Counted from the stretch's first letter, positions 1 through 6,391 are shown. The stretch: DNA of 6,620 nucleotides from an uncultured Eubacterium sp. (GCA_948759685.1 CAQBGY010000183.1:1-6620), one strand, 5' to 3'. Program-made: numbers and translations. Notes: a model not told the origin generated them from the sequence alone.

Positions 1-1
1 G

Positions 2-55
2 CTGTACAACAAACTGGAAGAATATGGATTGAAGTATAAATTTCAGCAATCATAA
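2..55 (+). CDS. 3' end of an unidentified gene, cut by the window edge
   Basis: Seventeen codons ending in TAA at 53-55 read LYNKLEEYGLKYKFQQS, a plausible charged, helix-forming protein C-terminus. The other two + frames close earlier or look less protein-like. The product is not recognisable from so short a tail. It runs toward the methyltransferase-like remnant at about 305-403 and shares its reading frame, so both may come from one former restriction-modification locus, but that is inference; a shared frame occurs by chance one time in three. Confidence 0.35.
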   Translation: MYNKLEEYGLKYKFQQS

Positions 56-68
56 CTGATAATCATTG

Positions 69-126
69 GATATAGGCTATTATGAATATCAATGTTGCAA
101 TTTCATTCATTGTAAAGATATAGGCT
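69..126. repeat. Pair of 10-base direct repeats, GATATAGGCT
   Basis: GATATAGGCT occurs at 69-78 and again at 117-126, 48 bases apart. The second copy overlaps the left arm of the inverted repeat at 111-150. The sequence shows the exact match directly; a function, such as a binding site or a duplication left by a rearrangement, is not established. In AT-rich DNA a 10-mer repeat within 60 bases is uncommon but can happen by chance. Confidence 0.4.
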
Positions 127-150
127 TCAAAAAATAATGTTATCTTTACA
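111..150. repeat. Perfect 10-bp inverted repeat with 20-base spacer
   Basis: TGTAAAGATA at 111-120 is exactly complementary to TATCTTTACA at 141-150. The 20-base spacer is A-rich. No T-run follows on either strand, so it is a poor intrinsic terminator. It could be a protein-binding site, a recombination site or the relic of a mobile element. It lies in gene-free DNA just downstream of the partial gene at 2-55. Confidence 0.5.
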
Positions 151-260
151 TACAGACTAGTTGTTCAATAGTAACGAGCCGCAAAACTTTGAAATTAGGA
201 CTATTGCCAAGTCATTATCATAAAAACGGATATACTAATAACTCTCACATCTTAAATTAT

Positions 261-306
261 CTGCAATCAATGTCGTTTTTTTACGAAAACCCGACATTGA
301 TTGCAG
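261..306. repeat. Perfect 15-bp inverted repeat (long hairpin)
   Basis: CTGCAATCAATGTCG at 261-275 is exactly complementary to CGACATTGATTGCAG at 292-306. The 16-base spacer contains TTTT and AAAA tracts that could extend the stem across a two-base bulge. No T-tract follows on either strand, which argues against a simple intrinsic terminator. The right arm ends where the methyltransferase-like reading frame starts to look like protein (about 305), so the palindrome may mark a rearrangement junction. Alternatives are a REP-like element, a recombinase site or a structured RNA. Only the structure is certain. Confidence 0.7.
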
Positions 307-403
307 TAAGAGTGTTCCTAAAATCGATCAACAACTCTATGCTAAATGCCATCTGACCAATGAAGAAATCGCATTCATAGAATCAATGATACAGCCAATG
401 TGA
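305..403 (+). pseudogene. C-terminal remnant of a probable adenine-specific DNA methyltransferase
   Basis: An open frame ends at TGA 401-403 and its last residues read YAKCHLTNEEIAFIESMIQPM (split here as YAKCHLTNEE / IAFIESMIQPM). The pattern 'x-LY-x-x-(Y/H)-x-LT-x-EEI-x-x-IE' is the form of the tail of N6-adenine methyltransferases of the Eco57I/type IIG and related restriction families; this is judged from memory of the family. The frame is open only from 242, has no start codon, and its residues before about 305 fall inside the palindrome and do not look conserved. A typical family member is several hundred residues or more, so only the last 30 or so codons remain. The hairpin terminator directly behind the stop codon fits a genuine old gene end. 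Confidence 0.45.
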
Positions 404-408
404 TAAAT

Positions 409-455
409 AAGGGTGGAAATTACTACAATTTTTTCTACCCTTTCTATCTATTTTC
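409..455 (+). terminator. Hairpin terminator after the methyltransferase remnant
   Basis: AAGGGTGGAAA at 409-419 pairs with TTTCTACCCTT at 432-442: 11 pairs including one G-U, around a 12-base loop. It is followed on the + strand by pyrimidine-rich TTCTATCTATTTTCTT. It starts five bases after the TGA at 401-403, as expected for an intrinsic terminator. It also lies about 65 bases beyond the stop codon of the - strand operon. The - strand tail (TATTTATCAC) is less T-rich, but the hairpin may stop both converging units. Confidence 0.65.
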
Positions 456-507
456 TTAAATTGAGGTGTAATTATGTGAGAGTTTACGAAACCTATCGTT
501 TTTATTT

Positions 508-1767
508 TTAAATTTCTTCGTCTATTTTTGCATTAATGACCTTCAGGTATGCATTGATATCTATCGCGGGGACAGTACCAATAGATTTCAAATAGCTCAC
601 AAGCTGAAGGAAGAATGTAAAGAGAGAGACATTCTTGTTGCTAAACTCAATCTCGTTTACTTTGCGACTCTCATACACTTGTTCTATATACTTACGATTA
701 TCCTTGATTGGGTCTATATCTTCAGGTTCTGTTTCTTTATAATCAACATAAAAACTACCCGCATCACAGAGACATCCCAAATCCAATGTCTGTAACCCTC
801 TCAATTTCTCTAACTGCTTTATTACCGTATCGTTCCCCCTGTACGAGTTTGTTGTAGTTAAAATACCACCTATTATCTTAGTTAATGGTCGGGCAGGCGT
901 AGTTCTTCCTGAGGCGACCATACTAATACTTGTTCTTTTCAGTTTACGCACGCTCTCAACTTTCTTTGCTGCATATTCTATATGCCCTTCCACATCTTGT
1001 TTCACCTCAAACACGGCATACACGCTTTCTGCCGGTATATACATAAAATTATCCTGCTTGAATATGAAAGGTGTGTAAATTGCGTCATAAATGACCACGT
1101 CCATCTGTTCGCTAACATTGCCTATCGAATCTATCACAATAGCCTTATCCACCTTATATCTGTCAGGAAGGTATGTGCGTAGGAACTCTATCCAATGTTG
1201 CTCCGTAGCATCACCCTTACTACCTGGATGTCCAATAAACTTTCTGTTTACATTCAGGCTGGTCTGCATTTGTTCCTGCAAACCATGAAATAATTCTTTT
1301 AAATCTACCATCTTCTTATATTCCAATAGCTTATTATTCTTATAACAATAAAATGTATGGGCACTAAGTCCATTACTTCTAACACTGACTATCAGTAGTA
1401 ACGGATTCTCAATGGCCACTTCCTTCTCAATATCTATCATAGCCGCCAAATCTGTACTGCTATATTGTGTGGAACCATTTGGATGACTATGCCATTCGCC
1501 CACATATTGCAACCCCTCCTTGGCTAATTGTTCCCATACATTTTCCAAGCCCTTGGTAATGCGCATAAACTTTGTCCTACCAGTCAATTTTTCCACAGGC
1601 ACCACAACTTTTTCTATATATACCGTATGCCTATCTGTAGAATATCGTCCCGCAAGCATTCCTCCGTTCTCATTAGGATATTCGCCCTCAGCCTGCAACT
1701 TTATTTGGTTGAATACTAAGGTTGGTATCTCTATATACAAATCATTACTTGCCAAATAATACTTCAT
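508..1767 (-). CDS. cap3: Cap3-like JAB/JAMM deconjugase fused to a DUF6602-like putative nuclease domain
   Basis: A 419-residue, two-domain protein. Residues about 10-145 form a JAB/JAMM zinc isopeptidase: Glu33 in NENGGMLAG, then His93-Ser-His95-Pro and Ser103-x-x-Asp106, a complete metal and catalytic set. In type II CBASS, Cap3 cleaves the bond that Cap2 makes between the CD-NTase C-terminus and its targets. Cap3 proteins are usually only about 150-160 residues. Here a second domain follows a linker (about 150-185). It has Glu189, Asp223 in SEQMDVVIYD and Glu254-Val-Lys256 in AVFEVK, the layout of a PD-(D/E)XK nuclease, and resembles DUF6602. DNA cleavage by it is inference. The ATG overlaps the Cap2 stop in ATGA (1764-1767), implying coupled translation. 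No signal peptide or membrane segment is seen, so it is probably cytosolic. The JAB call is firm; the nuclease call is moderate. Confidence 0.9.
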   Translation of the reverse strand: MKYYLASNDLYIEIPTLVFNQIKLQAEGEYPNENGGMLAGRYSTDRHTVYIEKVVVPVEKLTGRTKFMRITKGLENVWEQLAKEGLQYVGEWHSHPNGSTQYSSTDLAAMIDIEKEVAIENPLLLIVSVRSNGLSAHTFYCYKNNKLLEYKKMVDLKELFHGLQEQMQTSLNVNRKFIGHPGSKGDATEQHWIEFLRTYLPDRYKVDKAIVIDSIGNVSEQMDVVIYDAIYTPFIFKQDNFMYIPAESVYAVFEVKQDVEGHIEYAAKKVESVRKLKRTSISMVASGRTTPARPLTKIIGGILTTTNSYRGNDTVIKQLEKLRGLQTLDLGCLCDAGSFYVDYKETEPEDIDPIKDNRKYIEQVYESRKVNEIEFSNKNVSLFTFFLQLVSYLKSIGTVPAIDINAYLKVINAKIDEEI

Positions 1768-3422
1768 AACTTGTTTATCTTTAAATTCAAGTCGTCTTCT
1801 GTTATATAAAAATCACTTAATGGTTCCTGCTTGCTCAACATCTTGATAATATGTTTCACGGCGACTTGCACTTTGCATTCTATGTCATTATACGAAGCCT
1901 TAAAGGTTGGATTCCAACAACCAATGGGATTGTACATGTCGGTTTCCACATCGTGTTTAAATAAGCCATAAACCAACAAAACAGTCTCTGTTACATTAGG
2001 AGAAAAGGCACATATCAAATCTTGTGCGTGATTGGTTATTGAGAGATTAACCAATTGGGCTTTCGTTCCAATAGAATCCATTACCCGCATCAGTTGATTA
2101 TCCGTAGTACAATCAAATATCACATCAAACTCGTCAAAGAATTCTGCAAGAGCACTTTTGTCCTCATGCCCTGCCGCATATGTTTTTATCACTAAGTCAG
2201 CAATAGACTTCAAACTGGTACATTCAACATGAGGCGAAATCTGCGTCAGTAAACTCGTTATATCCAAGGTTTTCTCAATTATACCTGTATAAAAAGGATA
2301 TGCAGACCGGCAAACATTACCAGGTTCCTTATTGTCTATGTCATATAGAGTCAGGTTTTTCGCACCACATCTTGTTAGAGTTTCTGCCAAAATACTTCCT
2401 ATAGCCCCGACACCCATAATCAGCATTTTCTTATTAGCCAGTTCTTTGGGCATAGCTCCACGCCCAAAGAAATACTTATAGGAAATATCCACAGTTTCTG
2501 CCCATTGGATTTGCCCTTGCCTAAAATCAGTTAACCAAAGCCTATTCTTACCAGTGCCCACCCGCACAGGTTCTATCGGCAGATCATCCATGAAGAGAAT
2601 CATTGCCTGCCAGTGAACGCCACCTTCGGGAATTCTATATCCACAAAACAACGGGAAGAAATCACACTTGCCTCTATGCGATACCACAAAACTATGGATA
2701 TAGTTTTTCTGACTCTGCGAGAAAAGTCCCCTGATAGAATTGTAATTCTCAACAATAAACTTGTTGTATACCGATGGAATGTTGTTCAGCAGACAATATA
2801 CTCCCTTAAACGACCTTAATTCTTGGTAGGACTTACTAATCCTACAGAACATTTCCGCATTCTTTACCTGTACGCACGACACAAACTTTTGTACCACATA
2901 GTTGATAACTGGCGTGTCTTTTTTACGACCTGTTGGTAATGTCGTATAGTGTACTATTCCGTAGTCTCCTTCAGTAAAATCCTCTTGAGTCTCTGCGAAA
3001 CAGAAAGTATAATACTGCCCGCGAATCGTATGATGATTCACTACCAAATGCTCGTAGTGAGCATCCTTTTCTCCCCTTACATAGTATTTCTCGACCCATT
3101 CCTTCAACTGTTTCAAGTCGTTCACAAACTGACTCTCTGCATTATCATATTCCGCAGGGTGCATGCAAAGATTACCTCCCTGCATAATATGTGGATAATC
3201 CAGCAGATTTTTATTTTGAAAATGGATAGGTTCCATGCCCATAGTTTTGAACGGATAAGTAGGACTAATCTCTACATACCATTCCAAGTCAGCATGTTCT
3301 TGATCTGTAACCACGGCAATACGGCCTTTTAAGGAGCCTGCTTCATCAATGATAAAATCTTCAATAAGACTAACGCCATGAATGGAACCTATCAATTCCT
3401 TTATTTTATCTGCAGTCATCAT
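1764..3422 (-). CDS. cap2: Cap2-like E2-E1 fusion (ubiquitin-like transferase of type II CBASS)
   Basis: A 552-residue protein that joins an E2 conjugating domain to an E1 activating domain. In CBASS, Cap2 adenylates the C-terminal carboxylate of the CD-NTase, passes it to its cysteines as a thioester and attaches it to target lysines, which primes signalling. The E2-like part (about 1-130) has Cys86 in QGGNLCMHP as the probable E2 active site. A middle segment (about 130-320) has no motif I can name. The ThiF/E1 part (about 328-535) shows the nucleotide loop Gly337-Val-Gly-Ala-Ile-Gly342, an acidic patch at Asp361 and Asp363, Arg372, and Cys502 in PIGCWNPTF as the probable E1 catalytic cysteine. 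It is slightly shorter than typical Cap2 (about 600). Two adjacent ATGs (3422, 3419) are possible starts. The gene begins six bases after the CD-NTase stop and overlaps cap3. All key residues look intact. Confidence 0.92.
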   Translation of the reverse strand: MMTADKIKELIGSIHGVSLIEDFIIDEAGSLKGRIAVVTDQEHADLEWYVEISPTYPFKTMGMEPIHFQNKNLLDYPHIMQGGNLCMHPAEYDNAESQFVNDLKQLKEWVEKYYVRGEKDAHYEHLVVNHHTIRGQYYTFCFAETQEDFTEGDYGIVHYTTLPTGRKKDTPVINYVVQKFVSCVQVKNAEMFCRISKSYQELRSFKGVYCLLNNIPSVYNKFIVENYNSIRGLFSQSQKNYIHSFVVSHRGKCDFFPLFCGYRIPEGGVHWQAMILFMDDLPIEPVRVGTGKNRLWLTDFRQGQIQWAETVDISYKYFFGRGAMPKELANKKMLIMGVGAIGSILAETLTRCGAKNLTLYDIDNKEPGNVCRSAYPFYTGIIEKTLDITSLLTQISPHVECTSLKSIADLVIKTYAAGHEDKSALAEFFDEFDVIFDCTTDNQLMRVMDSIGTKAQLVNLSITNHAQDLICAFSPNVTETVLLVYGLFKHDVETDMYNPIGCWNPTFKASYNDIECKVQVAVKHIIKMLSKQEPLSDFYITEDDLNLKINKL

Positions 3423-3428
3423 ATTTTA

Positions 3429-4370
3429 CTATCCGAACCGTTTTGTACTTGTAGGATAAGTAGCACCTGTATCTTTCTCTTTATATCCGCAATATTTTTC
3501 GTTTACCTTGAAGTAGTAGGGCAAATATAAATCAGGATTACTGTCTATGTTGTTGAGCATGCTTTCCATATCAGATTTAAACGATTGTCTATCGTAGTCC
3601 TGCATAGTCCCCACGACATCGTTGTTCGTGTTACCTGGGTCAAAAAGGTGGAAACTACTTTCCGCGATGTGGTCACGTAGATACTCCATCGTGTATTTTA
3701 ATCTTGGCCAAAGACCCATATCACCATTATAACCATCTAAGGCTCTAATTACGGCCAGTTCAATAACGAAAGACTTATATTTCTTATCTTTTTGCTTTTT
3801 CCATATTTTAAGCAGACGAATAATTTGACGTTCACTCGACTTTCCTTCGATATGCGAAATCTGCTTCTGGATATTCGTTTTCTGGCTTGATCCCTTTTTG
3901 AATCCCCAATGGTCTTCATTAAAACATAGGTTCAAATCATGCGAATCAAGATAGTTATCATCACTTAGTTCTCTACCAGGCACCACATCAAGTTCAACCG
4001 GCTTTTCATCTCCCTCTTCAATAGGGAAACTTACACCGATTGAAACCTTTTGCCTGCGAATAGTCACACCAGTATTCTTATATTCCTCTGCAAGGAAATC
4101 GTGTACGCTATCAAACATCTCCTGTAATGTTCCGAAAGCATTACGCTTGAACGGTTCCACTAAATCAAGGTCGAATTTCACATTAGTGGCAGTATGCTTA
4201 GCAAAACTGCCAGAACCAAACGAAGAATACTTGTCGCAACCATAATGGTCGTGCATTTTGGCCTTAATCTCCTCTCTACGGTTCTTAACTTTATTCACAA
4301 AATTCTGAACGTGGCACATCTTGTGTGTGTCTAACACTTCTCTTAAATGTTTGTTTTTATCAAAACTCAT
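3429..4370 (-). CDS. CD-NTase-like nucleotidyltransferase of type II CBASS
   Basis: A 313-residue polymerase-beta-fold nucleotidyltransferase. Gly52-Ser-Gly-Ser55 is followed by the metal-binding pair Asp67-Leu-Asp69 (KFDLDLV) and the third carboxylate Asp128 (VELDVVP), the complete CD-NTase triad. Lys199-Ser200 (KYKSFVIELAV) and DPGNTNNDV (244-252) fit the helical OAS/PAP-like C-terminal domain. Family members make cyclic di- or trinucleotides from ATP, GTP or other NTPs after phage infection; the product here cannot be read from sequence. The chain ends ...TKRFG, and the terminal Gly313 matches the requirement for Cap2 to activate and transfer the CD-NTase C-terminus. The gene sits 20 bases after rloB and 6 bases before cap2. 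The ATG is preceded by A-rich sequence without a Shine-Dalgarno site. The clade (CdnA-H) is not assigned. Confidence 0.87.
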   Translation of the reverse strand: MSFDKNKHLREVLDTHKMCHVQNFVNKVKNRREEIKAKMHDHYGCDKYSSFGSGSFAKHTATNVKFDLDLVEPFKRNAFGTLQEMFDSVHDFLAEEYKNTGVTIRRQKVSIGVSFPIEEGDEKPVELDVVPGRELSDDNYLDSHDLNLCFNEDHWGFKKGSSQKTNIQKQISHIEGKSSERQIIRLLKIWKKQKDKKYKSFVIELAVIRALDGYNGDMGLWPRLKYTMEYLRDHIAESSFHLFDPGNTNNDVVGTMQDYDRQSFKSDMESMLNNIDSNPDLYLPYYFKVNEKYCGYKEKDTGATYPTSTKRFG

Positions 4371-4390
4371 GTTTGCTTTAAATGTATAGT

Positions 4391-4993
4391 TTATATATTA
4401 ATTAACAACTCTATAACCTTATGAATCTCCGAGTATGCCTTCAAATCCTCCGGCGATTCCTTACAGAGTCGGCACAACTTTTCTGAATTTGACATCGCCC
4501 TTTCTAAATCACCATTTTCTGTCAAGTATTTATAGAGGTCAGTACGTATGAAATATCGTTTTGTTTTTTCATACCCCGGCATATATTTCTGCAATTCTGG
4601 AAGCAGTTGTTCGTAACTCTCGTATCGCCGACAAACCACATTAGGCAAAAAATGAATCAAGAACCAAAATTCCGTACATGGATTCGTTTCTACAAACATC
4701 ACCTTTCCGGCATATTTCTTCTTGCTATACTCTTTCTTTGCTCGCTGATACAGTTGCATTTCGGAAGGATATTGATACAGTCTGTCCATATCAAATAGGC
4801 ATATGATATAATCATATTGCTTGTTCAAATAGGACTCTACCAGTTTCAAAATATGATTGATGTCGCTGTGCTGCGGAAAATCTGGGGCGACCTTGAAAGG
4901 ATAACGACACGCAATCCTCAGAGAGTCGAAATAGAACCATTCCGTTTCTCCCTCTCCTATGATGGCAATACTTTTTGTTACTGTCCGCCTCAT
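4391..4993 (-). CDS. rloB: RloB-like TOPRIM-domain protein
   Basis: A 200-residue protein of the RloB family, first named from genes linked to restriction loci. An N-terminal TOPRIM-like signature is visible: IIGEGETE (11-18, key acid Glu14 or Glu18), then Asp68-Met-Asp70 in CLFDMDRL. The family-typical block VETNPCTEFWFLIHF (101-115) follows, with Asn104, Pro105, Cys106, Glu108, Trp110 and His114. TOPRIM proteins use these acids to hold Mg2+ for phosphodiester cleavage. The AriB subunit of PARIS, also TOPRIM and paired with an ABC-type ATPase, is a nuclease acting on tRNA; whether RloB does the same is inference. Its ATG lies four bases after the rloA stop, so the two are almost certainly co-expressed. 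An ATG that overlaps the rloA stop (4996-4998) is followed by an early TGA and is not the start. Confidence 0.85.
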   Translation of the reverse strand: MRRTVTKSIAIIGEGETEWFYFDSLRIACRYPFKVAPDFPQHSDINHILKLVESYLNKQYDYIICLFDMDRLYQYPSEMQLYQRAKKEYSKKKYAGKVMFVETNPCTEFWFLIHFLPNVVCRRYESYEQLLPELQKYMPGYEKTKRYFIRTDLYKYLTENGDLERAMSNSEKLCRLCKESPEDLKAYSEIHKVIELLINI

Positions 4994-4997
4994 ATCA

Positions 4998-6296
4998 TTA
5001 GTCGTTTAGGTTGATATACTGGCTGCCCAAGAATGGCAATTTTACCAATTTACCCTGCTTGTAGGCATTATACGGGGAAAGATTCTTGTGCAGTCCAAGA
5101 GAAGAAAGACGCACAATTTTAGTTTCGCCGAGTTCGTCTTTGTCGGTGAACCATATCGTATCACGGCGAATGAAATCCTCGTTAAGAAGATTGATGTCGT
5201 GCGTAGTCAGGAGCATTTGGGATGTTCCGTTGCTGTTCGCTAAAAATACTTTTATAAAATAAGCTAATAGCTCATAGTGAATACTTGTTTCCACTTCATC
5301 GATAGACACAAACCGATTGGTCTTTAACAGAAAATTCAGTATCACAGCCATTCCCAAGAATCTCATGGTACCATTGGATTCGTATTCTTCCGATAAATCA
5401 TATACTTTATCGCCTGCCTTATGCTTGAAAGTCAGTTCTGTATTCGTAATTTTACCCTTTCTTAGCATTTCTGACTTTGCTTCTTTATCAATAGGGGCAT
5501 TCTGAATTAATTGTTCCAATTCAGGAGTAATCAATTCTTCCTCTTCGTGTAATACCACATCTTCTATGTTGAAATCTGACGCTTTCAGGAAGTTTAAAAT
5601 GAATTTCTTCAAATCCCCTGTTTCGTCTTTATCCAATCGTGATTTGACATATCCCGAAAGTAGCATACCGGGAGCCAATACATCTTTTACCTGTTTGGCA
5701 AAGTAATCATATACGTCATTCAGCTTAGTGCGTTCCACGTTGCTTTTGCCAAATGCAGCAAGCACACTGCAATTATTGATAGTGTTACCCCCAATAATAT
5801 CTTGACTCTTTTTTGCCATTTTTAGATTTGCTCCAAATTCTATGGTTGTCGAGTCTGTATCTGCATCATAACTACGACTATACAATTTTGCAGGACGAAT
5901 AGACTCATAAACAACCAATGTTTCAGAATAGATGTGTTTCTCATCCAATTCGAAATTAAGTATATATTTTGATTGATTTATGTAGAACACCATTGACATT
6001 TTTGTCTTCTCATTCCTTGAAATATCGTCCAACATAAAAGGAATAACTCCGGTTTTTACATTACGATCTTTAGGCATTCTCAAGACAAGCATTCTGAAAA
6101 AATCAATAGCATTCAATATGTTGGTTTTCCCTGAAGCATTGGCACCATAAATAATTCCCACTTTCAGCAACCGAACACCATCCTTCACTTCATACGAATA
6201 CTCATCAGACATAAAAGTATCTGATGAAGGCTCAAAGCTAATTTTTTGAGCCGATTTAATGGAAAAAAAATTCTCAATACTGAACTCTGCTATCAT
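4998..6296 (-). CDS. rloA: RloA-like ABC/AAA ATPase (OLD/SMC-type head)
   Basis: A 432-residue ATPase when started at ATG 6296; MIAEFSIENFFSIKS is the classical opening beta strand of this family. Motifs in order: Walker A GANASGKT (51-58), an ABC-signature-like ESNGT (306-310), Walker B FVSIDEVET with Asp333-Glu334, and the switch histidine His366 in LTTHDINLL. Between them lies a charged middle insertion (about 90-300), including an acidic run near 250-256, probably a coiled-coil or partner-binding arm. RloA-type ATPases are paired with RloB and, by analogy with AriA of PARIS or AbiL-type pairs, may sense phage and control the TOPRIM partner. A longer reading from TTG at 6329 is rejected because it starts inside the -7 promoter element. 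This is the first gene of the operon. Confidence 0.87.
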   Translation of the reverse strand: MIAEFSIENFFSIKSAQKISFEPSSDTFMSDEYSYEVKDGVRLLKVGIIYGANASGKTNILNAIDFFRMLVLRMPKDRNVKTGVIPFMLDDISRNEKTKMSMVFYINQSKYILNFELDEKHIYSETLVVYESIRPAKLYSRSYDADTDSTTIEFGANLKMAKKSQDIIGGNTINNCSVLAAFGKSNVERTKLNDVYDYFAKQVKDVLAPGMLLSGYVKSRLDKDETGDLKKFILNFLKASDFNIEDVVLHEEEELITPELEQLIQNAPIDKEAKSEMLRKGKITNTELTFKHKAGDKVYDLSEEYESNGTMRFLGMAVILNFLLKTNRFVSIDEVETSIHYELLAYFIKVFLANSNGTSQMLLTTHDINLLNEDFIRRDTIWFTDKDELGETKIVRLSSLGLHKNLSPYNAYKQGKLVKLPFLGSQYINLND

Positions 6297-6326
6297 AATC
6301 GTTAATTCTTTATCTGATTCTGACTG

Positions 6327-6358
6327 CAAATATAATCACAAAACTCAAAATAAGGAAA
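6327..6358 (-). promoter_or_regulatory. Bacteroidota-type promoter of the defence operon
   Basis: On the - strand, TATATTTG at 6334-6327 matches the -7 consensus TAnnTTTG exactly. Twenty bases upstream, TTTC at 6358-6355 is one mismatch from the -33 TTTG. Transcription would begin near 6320, giving a leader of about 25 bases before ATG 6296. The leader is A-rich (ATAAAGAATTAA) with no Shine-Dalgarno, as is common in the phylum. Confidence 0.6.
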
Positions 6359-6372
6359 TTATAAATAGAAAT

Positions 6373-6391
6373 TTTGTAATAATTCTACAAA
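6373..6391. repeat. Small operator-like inverted repeat
   Basis: TTTGTA at 6373-6378 is complementary to TACAAA at 6386-6391 across seven bases. It lies about 14 bases upstream of the -33-like box of the operon promoter, a position where an activator or repressor could bind. No regulator gene is visible in the window, and a 6-bp repeat in AT-rich DNA may be chance. Confidence 0.25.

Larger units (their letters stand above)
56..507. other. Gene-poor stretch with hairpins and a degraded gene tail
   Basis: No intact gene was found on either strand. The stretch contains a short direct repeat, two perfect inverted repeats (111-150 and 261-306), a methyltransferase-like C-terminal remnant (about 305-403) and a terminator hairpin (409-442). 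From 443 to 507 nothing is recognisable beyond AT-rich sequence between two convergent transcription units. A start-less 72-codon open frame at 138-356 (+) has no protein-like character and is not called. Confidence 0.6.
508..6320 (-). other. Five-gene defence operon (RloA-RloB-CD-NTase-Cap2-Cap3/nuclease)
   Basis: Five - strand genes follow each other with spacings of 4, 20 and 6 bases and then a 4-base overlap. A single Bacteroidota-type promoter lies upstream of the first gene and no convincing internal promoter or terminator was seen. The layout predicts one polycistronic message beginning near 6320. It joins an ATPase/TOPRIM pair to a type II CBASS core. Co-transcription is inferred from spacing. 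The 20-base gap before the CD-NTase gene is the most likely place for any internal start, since it holds only a one-mismatch -7-like sequence. Confidence 0.75.

Noticed and set aside
138..356. A start-less 72-codon open frame on the + strand
   Set aside because: It has no ATG near its beginning, its composition looks random, and it reads the methyltransferase-like tail and the palindrome in a different frame.
484..505. Short ACGA/TCGT hairpin followed by T-rich sequence near the end of cap3
   Set aside because: Only four pairs with a six-base loop; too weak to call a terminator, and on the strand opposite to the operon.
2949..3332. A 127-codon + strand reading frame
   Set aside because: It lies entirely antisense to the E2 domain of cap2, whose motifs are intact, and its translation has no recognisable features.
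4371..4390. Possible internal promoter before the CD-NTase gene (TACATTTA on the - strand)
   Set aside because: It has one mismatch at the key final G of TAnnTTTG and would leave almost no leader; the sequence is AT-rich enough to give such near-matches by chance.
508..6296. Bil (ISG15-like) conjugation system as an alternative reading
   Set aside because: Bil operons have separate E1 and E2 genes and a ubiquitin-like protein. Here E2 and E1 are fused and a CD-NTase with a C-terminal Gly is present, which fits type II CBASS.
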